A stretch of 64,000 nucleotides of DNA from Parachlamydiaceae bacterium (GTDB lineage Bacteria; Chlamydiota; Chlamydiia; Chlamydiales; Parachlamydiaceae): positions 1 to 64,000 of the forward strand of contig JANWJE010000086.1 of NCBI GenBank assembly GCA_025451995.1, given 5' to 3'. The notes beneath the pieces were generated by a model, which did not search any database, was not told the DNA's origin, and was given only the letters and a program-made list of their open reading frames with translations. Both the position numbers and the translations under genes were made by a program. Positions 15,312 through 23,890 of the stretch are shown in pieces; position 1 is the stretch's first letter, and each line of letters opens with the position of its first letter.

Positions 15312-16481
15312 ATGATTGGATAGCATCCCAAAATTCGCGCAATTTTCGGCTGTTAAAAGTTGAAAGTCGCCAATTTTTTGTGTTTGATTCCCTTTATAGA
15401 TGACTGCACCCCTTTCTGCTCTTTCAGGAGCTTGCGCATGAAAATAATGCAACCCTTTAAGAAAAGAGGAAGAGAAGGTGGAGCTGCTCTTAATTTCTAT
15501 AGGAATTAGGCGGCCCCCCTGTTGGATAAGCAAGTCCACTTCTTTCCCCAATACATCTCGATAAAAATAGAACCTTGGATCGAGGGCTTGATTATATCTT
15601 GCTTTCCTCAATTCAAGGATGACCCAATTTTCAAATAAATTTCCGTAAAAAGAGTCTTTTGTTAACTGCTCTATTGTTTCTATTCCAAGAAGATAGCAAG
15701 CAAGCCCTGTATCGTTAAAATACAGTTTGGGAGATTTGATGACCCTTTTTCCGAAATTTTCAAAATAAGGCTCTAAACGGAAAAGGATATATGTCGCCTC
15801 TAAAACTGAAATCCACTCTTTAATGGTCACTGCAGAGACTCCGACGTCTGCCGCTAAACTTGTGTAATTGACGACTTGCCCTATGCGACTTGCTACCAAT
15901 TTGATAAAACGCTCAAAAACTAGCATATCTTTAATCTGTAAGATCTGTCTCACATCGCGCTCTATATAGGTTTGAAAATAGCTGCTATAGGCATTAATTA
16001 CGGGGAGATTATCTTTATAAATGCGAGGATAACCTCCTTTGAGAATCACTTGATCCAGAGAATCTTCTATTTTAGCCTCACGGATTTCTTGCATGCTCAA
16101 TGGGAGAAGGCGCAAGAGAGCAGTTCTGCCGGCAAGGGATTGCGAAATGGCAGAATGAAGTTCCGCTTGATGACTCCCAGTCAACAAAAAAAATCCTTTT
16201 TCTTCTTTTTCATCGACCAGAACCTGTAAATATGACAAAAGATGCGGAACCCGTTGCACTTCGTCCAAAATTGCCCCATTTGGCAAACCTTCTAAAAAAC
16301 TTTTGGGGTCTAAAGTGGCCAAAGCGCGATTTTCAGCATCTTCCAGATTAACGTACTGTCTTTCAGGAAAGGCCGAGCGCATTAAAGTTGTTTTACCAGA
16401 TTGACGGGGACCCAGAAGAGTCACAATGGGATATTTTTTTGCCAAATCCTGGATATAATGAGTCAATACCCGTCTAAACAT
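15294..16481 (-). CDS. AAA family ATPase with C-terminal DUF4143 domain
   Basis: 395 aa. The N-terminal AAA_14 domain has Walker A GPRQSGKTTL (about residue 24), Walker B GAILDEVQRVPHLL and the sensor LLTGSHQAEL; the C-terminal DUF4143 half has the winged helix and the PIEIKSSSTF / KEVDLLIQQGGRLIPIEIK nuclease-like strands. Proteins of this type are common in genomes with many accessory genes; the role is unknown. The C-terminus PRNGS and the TGA stop come from the palindrome at 15184-15311. Confidence 0.9.
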   Translation of the reverse strand: MFRRVLTHYIQDLAKKYPIVTLLGPRQSGKTTLMRSAFPERQYVNLEDAENRALATLDPKSFLEGLPNGAILDEVQRVPHLLSYLQVLVDEKEEKGFFLLTGSHQAELHSAISQSLAGRTALLRLLPLSMQEIREAKIEDSLDQVILKGGYPRIYKDNLPVINAYSSYFQTYIERDVRQILQIKDMLVFERFIKLVASRIGQVVNYTSLAADVGVSAVTIKEWISVLEATYILFRLEPYFENFGKRVIKSPKLYFNDTGLACYLLGIETIEQLTKDSFYGNLFENWVILELRKARYNQALDPRFYFYRDVLGKEVDLLIQQGGRLIPIEIKSSSTFSSSFLKGLHYFHAQAPERAERGAVIYKGNQTQKIGDFQLLTAENCANFGMLSNHPRNGS

Positions 16482-16521
16482 GGAAAATCCAAAGTTGCAC
16501 TTTAGATAATCTTAAGCAAAC

Positions 16522-17742
16522 TCAAGAATTATTGCAACCTCTCAGTGTGTCTAATTCTTTTTCTTTAATCAAGTAAGAGCCAAATAGAATGATCAAAGAA
16601 ATAAAGGTAATGAACACCGGCAATGAAAGGGCCGTTCCATTGTGGACTATGCCCATCAGCCATGTGCACATCGCAATTAGAAAATAATAACACCCGCCAA
16701 AAATTGATCCTGCTGTCCCAGATGCCGTTTGATAAGACTTAAGAGCGTTGCTTAAGCTATTTGGAATAATTAAACCAATCCCAAAAAAAATCAAAAAAAG
16801 AGCAAATAGAGCATAGGCCAAACTCAATTTTCCTAAAAATAAAACCCCGGAGAATGTGAGAAGGAAAAAAAAGGCCCCCCCAAAAAATATGCTTAAAGAT
16901 CCCGCTGTGATCAAGAGGTTGCCGGGCCAATCTTGGCTTTTTAGATAAGAAACTCTGGAAGCTAGCATGGTTGCCCCTGCAATGAGCAATCCAAAACACC
17001 CATACATACTTGGAGAAAGTTTCAGTTGCTCAATAAACACAAAAGGAGCCTCTTGGTAGAATCCAAATAAAATTCCATTGGTTCCACTAATCAAAAGAAT
17101 ATGCCCCCACAGTTGCTTAGAACTCAACATGAAAAAGGCTAATTTTTTTTTCTCTGAAAAAGAATAGCTATTCACTGTTTTAGGACGCGTCTCTTTTAGA
17201 GTCAGGAATGTCCATAATAATAACGTCACGGCAAGGAAGCTTAAAGAAATAAAGTTCGCCCTCCAACCGAAATATTGGGTGATGAAGCCTCCGAGCAATG
17301 GACCAATCGCCGGTGAAAATGCCAATGCCCCTGCCATGGTCGAAAATAATTTTGTCCTCTCTGCGCCATCATAAGCATCTCGCAAAATAGTTTGTGTAAT
17401 GATCGACCCGACGCTTGCCCCAAAGGCTTGAAATAAACGCCAAATTAAAAGAGTTTCAATCGAGCTCGCTTGTCCGCAAATGACCGTAGCAATGCCATAA
17501 AGACTAATTCCTGCAAGCATCGTTGACTTTCTTCCGATTTTATCTGAGATCGTACCCCAGAGCAAAACCCCTAGAGCAAACCCAAAAAAATAAATTGTTA
17601 GGGTTGCCTCTACCAAATAAGCGGTTGTATTTAAACTCTGCGTCACAGCGGGAAGTGCAGGTGTGTAAATTGTTTCGCTAATTTGAGGAAAGCCCACTAG
17701 AGCAATCAACAGGGGCAAAGAAATTTTTGTATGTGATGACAT
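16522..17742 (-). CDS. MFS transporter, Bcr/CflA drug-efflux family
   Basis: 406 aa, 12 predicted membrane helices. The motif A loop GTISDKIGRKSTMLAG between helices 2 and 3 and FQAFGASVGSIITQTILRD in helix 4/5 match the Bcr/CflA (DHA1) drug:H+ antiporters. It is divergent from a LysR regulator gene with a 95-bp intergenic region, a common arrangement for a regulated exporter. The substrate cannot be told from sequence. Confidence 0.9.
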   Translation of the reverse strand: MSSHTKISLPLLIALVGFPQISETIYTPALPAVTQSLNTTAYLVEATLTIYFFGFALGVLLWGTISDKIGRKSTMLAGISLYGIATVICGQASSIETLLIWRLFQAFGASVGSIITQTILRDAYDGAERTKLFSTMAGALAFSPAIGPLLGGFITQYFGWRANFISLSFLAVTLLLWTFLTLKETRPKTVNSYSFSEKKKLAFFMLSSKQLWGHILLISGTNGILFGFYQEAPFVFIEQLKLSPSMYGCFGLLIAGATMLASRVSYLKSQDWPGNLLITAGSLSIFFGGAFFFLLTFSGVLFLGKLSLAYALFALFLIFFGIGLIIPNSLSNALKSYQTASGTAGSIFGGCYYFLIAMCTWLMGIVHNGTALSLPVFITFISLIILFGSYLIKEKELDTLRGCNNS

Positions 17743-17837
17743 ATGAATCCGCTATTGTTAATTTCTTCTATTTTAAATTATTTCTGTTTTTTTTATAATA
17801 GTGCTAACGATTAAGTATTCATAACTTTTGGTTAACA
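17743..17837. promoter_or_regulatory. Divergent regulatory region between the MFS and LysR genes
   Basis: 95 bp, very AT-rich. TATAAT at 17794-17799 is a candidate -10 box for the LysR gene; no convincing -35 box stands 17 bp before it. LysR proteins usually bind such divergent regions and regulate both genes; no clear T-N11-A operator could be singled out. Confidence 0.4.
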
Positions 17838-18725
17838 ATGATTGATTTAGCAGCAATGGGGATGTTTGTATCAGTTGTTGAAGAAGGCTCTCTTGCTTCT
17901 GCAGCAAGAAAAGTGGGAATTTCCTCCGCAGCTGTCAGCAAACAACTTACAAAAATAGAAAAGGATCTTGGAGTTCAACTCCTCATTCGATCCACCAGGC
18001 ATTTAGAATTAACAGAAACTGGCCGGCAATTTTATATTCAATGCCAGCGGGTTTTAGATGAAGCACAGGAAGCACACGCTCTCATTTCCCAAATGCGCAG
18101 AGAGCCATCCGGAAGCCTTCATGTTCTAAGCGGAAGGCATTTTGCATTATCTTATATCATTCCCAATGTTGAAACATTTTTATTGCAATACCCCCTCATT
18201 CATCTTAATTTAGAACTTGGGGAACGAATTCCCGATTTGCAAAATGAAGATATCGATCTTGTGATCGGAATGAGCATTAGCTCTTCCGGAGATGTGATCC
18301 AAAAAAAAATCGCAAATACTTCTTATGTTTACTGTGCCTCCCCTCAATATCTTGAACACTTTGGAAAGCCAAGAAGGGCTGAGGATTTAAAAAAACATCG
18401 CTACATCACTCATAGTATGCGAAAGCCCGACGATGTGATTGAATTTTCCAATGGTAAGAGTATTAATGTACAGCCTTACATCAGGGTCAATGACACACAG
18501 GCCATGCTCGAATTTGCTTTAAAGGGATTGGGAATCGTTAAATTGCATCGATACGTGGTTCAACACTATTTAGATGAGAGGGCATTGCAAGAGGTTTTTA
18601 GCGAAGAAAATAAGAGAGATATTCCCATTTATGTCGCCTATATGCAACGGCGTTTCCTCCCCTCAAAAATTCGATGCTTTATCGATTTTTTCGTTTCGAA
18701 ACTAGCCCGAGTTTACGAGTTATGA
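17838..18725 (+). CDS. LysR family transcriptional regulator
   Basis: 295 aa. The N-terminal winged helix-turn-helix (residues 4-62) contains the family pattern VEEGSLASAARKVGISSAAV and the following KQLTKIEKDLGVQLLIRSTR; the rest is the substrate-binding-type effector domain (about 90-290). It probably controls the divergent MFS exporter gene. It starts at an ATG 95 bp from that gene and is followed by a hairpin shared with the convergent HAD gene. Confidence 0.92.
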   Translation: MIDLAAMGMFVSVVEEGSLASAARKVGISSAAVSKQLTKIEKDLGVQLLIRSTRHLELTETGRQFYIQCQRVLDEAQEAHALISQMRREPSGSLHVLSGRHFALSYIIPNVETFLLQYPLIHLNLELGERIPDLQNEDIDLVIGMSISSSGDVIQKKIANTSYVYCASPQYLEHFGKPRRAEDLKKHRYITHSMRKPDDVIEFSNGKSINVQPYIRVNDTQAMLEFALKGLGIVKLHRYVVQHYLDERALQEVFSEENKRDIPIYVAYMQRRFLPSKIRCFIDFFVSKLARVYEL

Positions 18726-18764
18726 ATACACATCTGACGCAATCTTTTGGTCCACAATCAATTG

Positions 18765-18793
18765 GACCTCTTTCGAAAGTTTCGAAAGAGGTC
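18765..18793. repeat. Family D palindrome between two convergent genes
   Basis: GACCTCTTTCGAAAG followed directly by its complement-type arm TTTCGAAAGAGGTC. It lies 39 bp after the LysR stop and 5 bp before the stop of the HAD gene, where it could act as a bidirectional terminator. Confidence 0.75.
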
Positions 18794-18798
18794 TCTTA

Positions 18799-19491
18799 TT
18801 AACGCGTTGAAATTCGAATATTTTTTTGTTTTAATTCTTTAATTAATTGATTGCGGCTCGTAAAGACAATTCCATCCATCCCTAAATCTTTTGCAGCATC
18901 CACATTGCAGTGCTTGTTATCCACAAATAAAACTTCCTGAGGTGAAATTTGCAATGCATTAAGCAGAATGACATACGCTTCGAGCTCTGGCTTCTTGACG
19001 CCTATTTCATGAGAGAGGATACGCGGTTCGAATAAGTTATAAACCCCAACTTCATGATACAATGCAGCCTTATTTTCACACACATTGGATAATAAAGCTG
19101 TTTGATATCCCTCTTTTTTAAGATTTTCAACCAAATTTAACATCCCTGGATTTTCTTCTACACTTTTCAGTTTAACGTCATTTAATTTCTCGAACCAATT
19201 TGCAGGAAGAGTGATTTTTTTCTTTTTTGAATAAATTTCCCAAAATTCTTCCTCATTTTGTCCGTTGATCCCTTGTTTTTTCATTGTTTTAAGAATATTT
19301 TTCACCTCTTTTTTAGAGATATGCAGTGAATCAACAATAAATTTGATGGTCTCGGCCTGATTGGTTGTGCCAATGACTCCCCCAAAATCAAAAGCGATGA
19401 CTTTAGTTTCCTTTTGCTTGGCATGTACCTCTGCCAAAGTAATCATGGATAAAAAAAGAATAGTAAAAGCAGTAAAGAATTTCTTAATCAT
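18799..19491 (-). CDS. Exported HAD-like hydrolase
   Basis: 230 aa. An N-terminal hydrophobic signal sequence (MIKKFFTAFTILFLSMITLA, cleavage near VHA) precedes a HAD-IA type domain: motif I AFDFGGVIG, motif II LLSNVCENK, the lysine GVKKPE, and motif III VLFVDNKHCNVDAAKDLG. The first Asp of motif I is the likely nucleophile; the second position is Gly as in the related YihX-like group. Export of a HAD phosphatase is uncommon and may indicate a periplasmic phosphatase or secretion. It is convergent with the LysR gene. Confidence 0.82.
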   Translation of the reverse strand: MIKKFFTAFTILFLSMITLAEVHAKQKETKVIAFDFGGVIGTTNQAETIKFIVDSLHISKKEVKNILKTMKKQGINGQNEEEFWEIYSKKKKITLPANWFEKLNDVKLKSVEENPGMLNLVENLKKEGYQTALLSNVCENKAALYHEVGVYNLFEPRILSHEIGVKKPELEAYVILLNALQISPQEVLFVDNKHCNVDAAKDLGMDGIVFTSRNQLIKELKQKNIRISTR

Positions 19492-19662
19492 TATTATTTC
19501 CTGTTAAAATTTTATTTAAAAAAAACAGGAGTATGTTAATGAATTATTATTTTTTATGTAAACACAACAATTATTTTAAATTAAAAAATAAACTATCTAT
19601 ATTTAAAAAAGTTTAAATCTAATGATTTGATTCATACCGATTATGTTTCCTTTTGATTTCAT

Positions 19663-19743
19663 TAGACTTCTTGCATAATTCATTTCTTTGCCTGTGCCCG
19701 TGATTTGGGCAAGGGCAAGGAAATGAATTATGCTAGAGGTATA
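19663..19743. repeat. Palindrome with family D ends and GC-rich centre
   Basis: TAGACTTCTTGCATAATTCA at the left and TGAATTATGCTAGAGGTATA at the right are inverted; the centre pairs TTTGCCTGTGCCC with GGGCAAGGGCAAGG. It combines the ends seen at 7625-7790 with the motif of 7807-7883. It stops 9 bp before the stop codon of the GIY-YIG gene. The other part of the 260-bp gap (19492-19662) is AT-rich with nothing recognised. Confidence 0.82.
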
Positions 19744-19752
19744 TTGATCTAA

Positions 19753-20007
19753 TTACTCCTCTATCAAAGCGATTTTGTTAGCTCGACTCATTTTTTTTAT
19801 AGCTGCTTCCCTTTTTGATGCTTCGGAGCGACTCATGTGTTTTTCGCGAAAAAGAATTTTTTCAGGGGATGATAATCGAAAAAATTTTGCACCCTTTTTT
19901 CCTCTTTTATGCTCTACAAATCGTCTTTCTAGGTCATTTGTTATTCCAGTATAGAGCCTTCCAGAAGAGTCTTGAATGATGTAAACTTCCCATTCATCAG
20001 CTTTCAA
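19753..20007 (-). CDS. GIY-YIG nuclease superfamily protein (UPF0213/YhbQ-like)
   Basis: 84 aa. The GIY-YIG fold signature is visible as VYIIQD...LYTGITNDLERRF, then a HKRGKKGAKFFR segment and a catalytic-type glutamate near the end (EAAIKKMSRANK). Stand-alone proteins of this size are widespread; their nuclease activity is rarely shown. It starts MKADEWEVYI; no good ribosome binding site is seen. Confidence 0.85.
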   Translation of the reverse strand: MKADEWEVYIIQDSSGRLYTGITNDLERRFVEHKRGKKGAKFFRLSSPEKILFREKHMSRSEASKREAAIKKMSRANKIALIEE

Positions 20008-20028
20008 AAAAAACCTATTTTTTAGAGA

Positions 20029-20109
20029 TTAAATTTGGATGGCCTGCGCTTTGCGATAAGTTTGATAACTACGAGCGAGTTGATTTGTTTTGATGACGAT
20101 TTCATTCAT
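20029..20109 (-). pseudogene. Possible N-terminal fragment of an ABC transporter ATP-binding protein
   Basis: A 26-codon frame MNEIVIKTNQLARSYQTYRK resembles the first strand of ABC ATPase subunits (IKTxxLxRxY) and then ends. It is too short for a function and lies between the GIY-YIG and DUF1653 genes. Confidence 0.3.
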
Positions 20110-20122
20110 GTTATCCACTTAA

Positions 20123-20146
20123 TAGACCTCTTTCGAAAGAGGTCTA
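20123..20146. repeat. Perfect 24-bp palindrome, family D
   Basis: TAGACCTCTTTCGAAAGAGGTCTA is a perfect palindrome. Its right-hand CTA is the (complement) TAG stop codon of the DUF1653 gene at 20144. Confidence 0.88.
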
Positions 20147-20464
20147 ATATTGAACTAATTTGAATCTTGGCTTCGATAGTCCATTGATCACAATGTTTTC
20201 TAGAAACATGGTCAGTGGACGCACCCATATACCGCCTTCTCCATATAAAGCTTGGTAGACAACCAGCTCTTCCAACGTTTCGCTATGACGGGCGACTCCA
20301 ATGATTTTGTAACGAAAACCTTTATAATGCTCATAAAGACTGCCGACTATGATTGATTGGGCCAGCGCAGAAAAAGGAGATAAAGTTTCTCTATTCATTG
20401 AGTCTCTTTGAGTTTTAATTTTTTCACACCTTCTTTGTTTGTTTTCAGAATAGTTTGCTTCCAT
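20144..20464 (-). CDS. DUF1653 family protein
   Basis: 106 aa. Residues about 38-85 (VGSLYEHYKGFRYKIIGVAR ... LVVYQALYGEGGIWVRPL) match DUF1653, a small beta-barrel-like domain of unknown function. The start at 20464 lies inside the end of the CsaA-like gene (20-bp overlap) and has AAGG upstream; an alternative Met at 20398 would remove the non-conserved N-terminal 22 residues. The stop TAG is part of the palindrome at 20123-20146. Confidence 0.8.
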   Translation of the reverse strand: MEANYSENKQRRCEKIKTQRDSMNRETLSPFSALAQSIIVGSLYEHYKGFRYKIIGVARHSETLEELVVYQALYGEGGIWVRPLTMFLENIVINGLSKPRFKLVQY

Positions 20465-20801
20465 TGGGTACCTTACTTGTTGGCTGAGTGAGGACTACCA
20501 AGCCATTTTCATCTGGTAACCCAAGTGTTAGTACTTCTGAAACAAACTTTCCAATTTGTTTTGGAGGAAAGTTAACGACGGCAATAATCTGTTTTCCTAG
20601 AAGCTCTTCTTTGGAGTAGTGTTCAGTAATTTGCGCTGAAGAGCGTTTTTTACCTAATGGTCCAAAATCAATCTCCAATTTGTAAGCTGGTTTTCTAGCC
20701 TCAGGGTAGTCTTCTATTTTGACTATAGTGCCTACACGTATATCGACCTTGAGGAAGTCTGCAAACTCGATTTGTTCTGAAGGAGAATTTGATGATTTCA
20801 T
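20445..20801 (-). CDS. csaA: tRNA-binding domain protein, CsaA-like
   Basis: 118 aa, all of it a single OB-fold tRNA-binding domain: FLKVDIRVGTIVKIEDYPEA at the start, IDFGPLGKKRSSAQIT, VVNFPPKQIGKFVSEVLTLG and VVLTQP at the end. CsaA proteins bind tRNA and were described as secretion-associated chaperones. A second, diverged gene of the same family is at 48234. It forms an overlapping pair with the DUF1653 gene. Confidence 0.88.
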   Translation of the reverse strand: MKSSNSPSEQIEFADFLKVDIRVGTIVKIEDYPEARKPAYKLEIDFGPLGKKRSSAQITEHYSKEELLGKQIIAVVNFPPKQIGKFVSEVLTLGLPDENGLVVLTQPTSKVPNGSKLF

Positions 20802-20831
20802 GATAGTTCCTTGTGAAGCGCATCAGGCGTT

Positions 20832-20847
20832 CAGCGGGTTATGAGTC
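20832..20847. other. 16-bp match to the island attachment repeat
   Basis: CAGCGGGTTATGAGTC is identical to the anticodon-arm part of the direct repeats at 35638 and 59235. It lies about 190 bp from a truncated copy of the type-50 toxin gene, which also has a copy near the 35.6-kb repeat. Confidence 0.4.
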
Positions 20848-21029
20848 GCTTGTTCTACTGTCAAAGAGCGTAAAGAAGCATACATAGGCACAGTCAAATT
20901 AGCAGTTTATGAAAGTGCCAATTGTGCTCATTTGTGCTATTTTAGTGTAGCTTTTTCCCACCGATTGCGTAAAATTTGCGTAAATCCTCGTGAATGTGAA
21001 TTTGCGATTGACGTCGATACGGTGCAAAG

Positions 21030-21229
21030 GAGAATTGATCGGCTTTGCTATAGGTAAATATGGCATTGACCTTTTTGCTGGAAGTACAGTTGTAAAGAGT
21101 GTTGCAGTATGTCGTAAATTACGGACGACTAATAGGCTTTGCACTCTGGAAGCAATGAGCATTTCCAAATCCAATAAAAAAGCGATAGCTAAATCTTCGC
21201 TAAAACATGCTGCCGATAGAAAAACCTAA
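21030..21229 (+). pseudogene. Truncated duplicate of the polymorphic-toxin gene at 37.4 kb
   Basis: About 200 bp match 37416-37615 at roughly 94% identity, encoding GELIGFAIGKYGIDLFAGS through LKHAADRKT; then a TAA ends the frame exactly where the similarity ends, before the toxin domain. Upstream sequence differs from that at 37.4 kb. It sits in a 554-bp gap between the CsaA-like gene and copA. The rest of the gap has a short unidentified open fragment on the minus strand (about 21236-21349) and a family D end at 21270-21282. Confidence 0.75.
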
Positions 21230-21269
21230 TTCAAGCTTACACAAGCAATGTGATCTGCCTCGAATACAT

Positions 21270-21282
21270 TAGACCTCTTTCG
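21270..21282. repeat. Family D terminus remnant
   Basis: TAGACCTCTTTCG matches one arm of the 20123-20146 palindrome; no second arm is present. Confidence 0.45.
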
Positions 21283-21355
21283 CGTACCACTGCTTCTAAA
21301 GGATGCGTTTTCACATATCCCTCTAATATAACGATAGGTTCATGAAATTGCGTAA

Positions 21356-23632
21356 TTACAGCTTAGTGTTACGCAATCTCAAAGCATTTCCAATTACAGA
21401 GACTGAACTTAAACTCATTGCTAAAGCCGCAATCATAGGATTAAGCAACAAGCCGGTAAAAGGGTAAAGAATGCCCGCTGCAATAGGAATACCCAACGCA
21501 TTGTAAATAAAAGCAAAGAAAAGGTTTTGGCGGATATTTCTCATCATAGCATGACTTAAGTGAATGGCCTTTACAATGCCTGTCAAATCCCCTTTTAATA
21601 AAGTCACATCGGCGCTTTCCATTGCTACATCCGTTCCTGTTCCCATTGCAATTCCCACATCAGCAGCAGCTAAGGCCGGGGCATCGTTAATTCCATCACC
21701 TGCCATAGCAACACATCCATCTTTTCCTTTAGCTTTTTGAATGAATTCTTGTTTATATTCCGGCGCCACACCTGCGTGTACTTCATCTATATTTAATTTT
21801 TTTGCGACCGATTGGGCTGTTTGTTCGTTATCGCCTGAAAGCATCACAATGTTTAGCCCAAGTTGATGTAACTGTTGTATGGCATTCGGTGTAGAACTTT
21901 TAATGGGATCGCTCACTGTAATTAAACCAACCGCCTCTCCATCAATCGCCACACACATTACAGTATGGGATTGTTTTTGAAGCTCTTGAGCTTTTTGTTG
22001 AAGGATGGTAACACCATTGATTTTTCTTTCTTGCAAAAAGTTAAACTTGCCTACTAAAACTTCATGATTTTCGACTTTGCCTATAACGCCTCCGCCTGTA
22101 ATTGACTGAAAATTTTTAACTTTAGGCAGGCTAATCGACCGTTCCTTGGCACCTTGAACAATCGATGACGCTAGAGGATGTTCGCTATTTTGTTCAACCG
22201 CAGCAGCTAAACGCAAGATTTCATTTTCTTTTCCCTGCTCGTTTGAAATCACTTGTGTAAGTTTTGGTTTACCTTCCGTCAATGTACCTGTTTTATCAAC
22301 AACAATTGTTTTGACCTTTTCTAATTTCTCAAGTGCTTCAGCATTCTTAATCAAAACTCCAGCTTCTGCCCCCCTTCCCATGCCCACCATGATTGACATC
22401 GGAGTTGCAAGCCCTAGAGCACATGGACAGGCAATAATTAAAACTGCTACGGCATTGACAAATCCATAGACAAATGATGGCTGAGGCCCAATCCAAGCCC
22501 AAATAATAAAAGTTAAAACCGCAACTAAAACAACTGCGGGAACAAAATAACCTGCAACTCTATCAGCCAAACTCTGAATAGGAGTCTGACTGCGTTGTGC
22601 CTCTGCCACCATCTGCACAATGCGAGATAAAAGCGTTTTACTGCCTACTTTTTCGGCTTGCATTAAGAAACTGCCTGTTTGATTAATTGTTCCACCGATA
22701 ACAGCACTCCCAACTTCCTTTTGAACCGGAATAGATTCTCCAGTAATCATAGATTCATCAATATGACTTGTACCCTCGGTGATTTTACCATCAACCGGAA
22801 TCTGATCTCCTGGACGGACGCGCAGCGTGTCGCCCACTTTTACTTGATCGATAGGGATTTCTTTCTCCTCTGCATTCACAATGACCCGGGCTAATTTGGC
22901 TGCACGTCCTAGCAAAGCTTTAATCGATTGACTTGTTTGGCTCCGAGCTTTGAGTTCAAAGACTTGACCTAACAAAACTAAAACCGTGATGATAGCTGCT
23001 GACTCAAAGTAAAGAGGGATTTCCCCGTGAAGTAAAAAGGAAGGTGGGAAGAGCTGTGGAAAAAAAAAGGCGATGATGCTATAGAGGTACGCAACCCCGA
23101 CTCCCAAAGAAATCAAACTAAACATATTAAGATGATGATTGACAATTGAATACCAACCTCTTTCAAAAAAAGGCCAGCCTGCCCATAAAACCACAGGAGT
23201 ACTAAAGACAACTTGAAGCCAACGAGATAAGTTTGTATAAATAAAGTGATCAAAAGTAGAAATCATACTACCCATAGCGAAAAAAAAGACTGGAATGGAA
23301 AATACTAATCCAAGCCAAAATCTAAGGCGCATATTTTTATATTCGGAATCATCAGCCTGTGTTTCAACATTTTTTGGCTCCAAGGTCATGCCACAAATGG
23401 GACAATTTCCCGGATGATCTTGCACGATCTCAGGATGCATGGGACACGTATATTCCGCAGCAGAACCCCTGGGCTCGATTTGCCCTTGAGCAGATAAATA
23501 CTTTTTAGGATGTTGCTTGAAACTTTCCAGACATTTTTGACTGCAAAAACAATAGTGTTGGTTTTGATAGCCACATTTAAAAGGAGCTTTTTCAGGATCA
23601 ACGTTCATCCCACAAACAAGGTCTTTAGTCAT
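21356..23632 (-). CDS. Copper-type P1B heavy-metal-translocating ATPase
   Basis: 758 aa from the ATG at 23632. Domain order: YHS-type metal-binding domain ([14 protein letters not shown], residues 4-45), a heavy-metal-binding segment [20 protein letters not shown], eight membrane helices, the TGES actuator motif, the transport-site [10 protein letters not shown], the phosphorylation site [19 protein letters not shown] and [13 protein letters not shown] and the YHS domain point to Cu+ (or Ag+) export across the cytoplasmic membrane. The frame runs 32 codons upstream of the ATG but that part is AT-rich and unlike the family, so the internal Met is chosen. No CueR-type regulator is adjacent. Confidence 0.93.
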   Translation of the reverse strand: MTKDLVCGMNVDPEKAPFKCGYQNQHYCFCSQKCLESFKQHPKKYLSAQGQIEPRGSAAEYTCPMHPEIVQDHPGNCPICGMTLEPKNVETQADDSEYKNMRLRFWLGLVFSIPVFFFAMGSMISTFDHFIYTNLSRWLQVVFSTPVVLWAGWPFFERGWYSIVNHHLNMFSLISLGVGVAYLYSIIAFFFPQLFPPSFLLHGEIPLYFESAAIITVLVLLGQVFELKARSQTSQSIKALLGRAAKLARVIVNAEEKEIPIDQVKVGDTLRVRPGDQIPVDGKITEGTSHIDESMITGESIPVQKEVGSAVIGGTINQTGSFLMQAEKVGSKTLLSRIVQMVAEAQRSQTPIQSLADRVAGYFVPAVVLVAVLTFIIWAWIGPQPSFVYGFVNAVAVLIIACPCALGLATPMSIMVGMGRGAEAGVLIKNAEALEKLEKVKTIVVDKTGTLTEGKPKLTQVISNEQGKENEILRLAAAVEQNSEHPLASSIVQGAKERSISLPKVKNFQSITGGGVIGKVENHEVLVGKFNFLQERKINGVTILQQKAQELQKQSHTVMCVAIDGEAVGLITVSDPIKSSTPNAIQQLHQLGLNIVMLSGDNEQTAQSVAKKLNIDEVHAGVAPEYKQEFIQKAKGKDGCVAMAGDGINDAPALAAADVGIAMGTGTDVAMESADVTLLKGDLTGIVKAIHLSHAMMRNIRQNLFFAFIYNALGIPIAAGILYPFTGLLLNPMIAALAMSLSSVSVIGNALRLRNTKL

Positions 23633-23762
23633 AATATGAATCCACTCAACATTCCCATCATTACTTTTTTTTTTACAATTCAATAAAAAATCAAATGAAA
23701 TAAAATTTATTGTTACAGTAAAATACATTAAATAATCAAATAAAACAAAAATTAATATTTAT

Positions 23763-23850
23763 TCAAAAACCCGCGGATCAAAAATCGCAAACGACCCCAC
23801 ATTGATTTAAATATGGGGTCGTTTGCGATTTTTGATCCGCGGGTTTTTGA
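23763..23850. repeat. Long perfect-arm palindrome upstream of the F-box gene
   Basis: The left arm starts at 23763 (TCAAAAACCCGCGGATCAAA) and is repeated inverted up to 23850; 36 consecutive positions pair, with a loop of about 10 nt. The layout CCGCGG-N7-ATCGCAA...ATTGATTTAA matches the family A core although the sequence differs, so it is a distant member. It lies between copA and the F-box gene and ends 40 bp before the likely start of the latter. Confidence 0.88.
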
Positions 23851-23890
23851 CCCACTTCAAATGCCAACTTTTGAATCACGACAGGTATAT

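Noticed and set aside
23813-23890. Longer F-box protein starting at the ATG in the hairpin
   Set aside because: The first 26 residues would be translated from the palindrome and have no ribosome binding site; the ATG at 23891 has AGG upstream.
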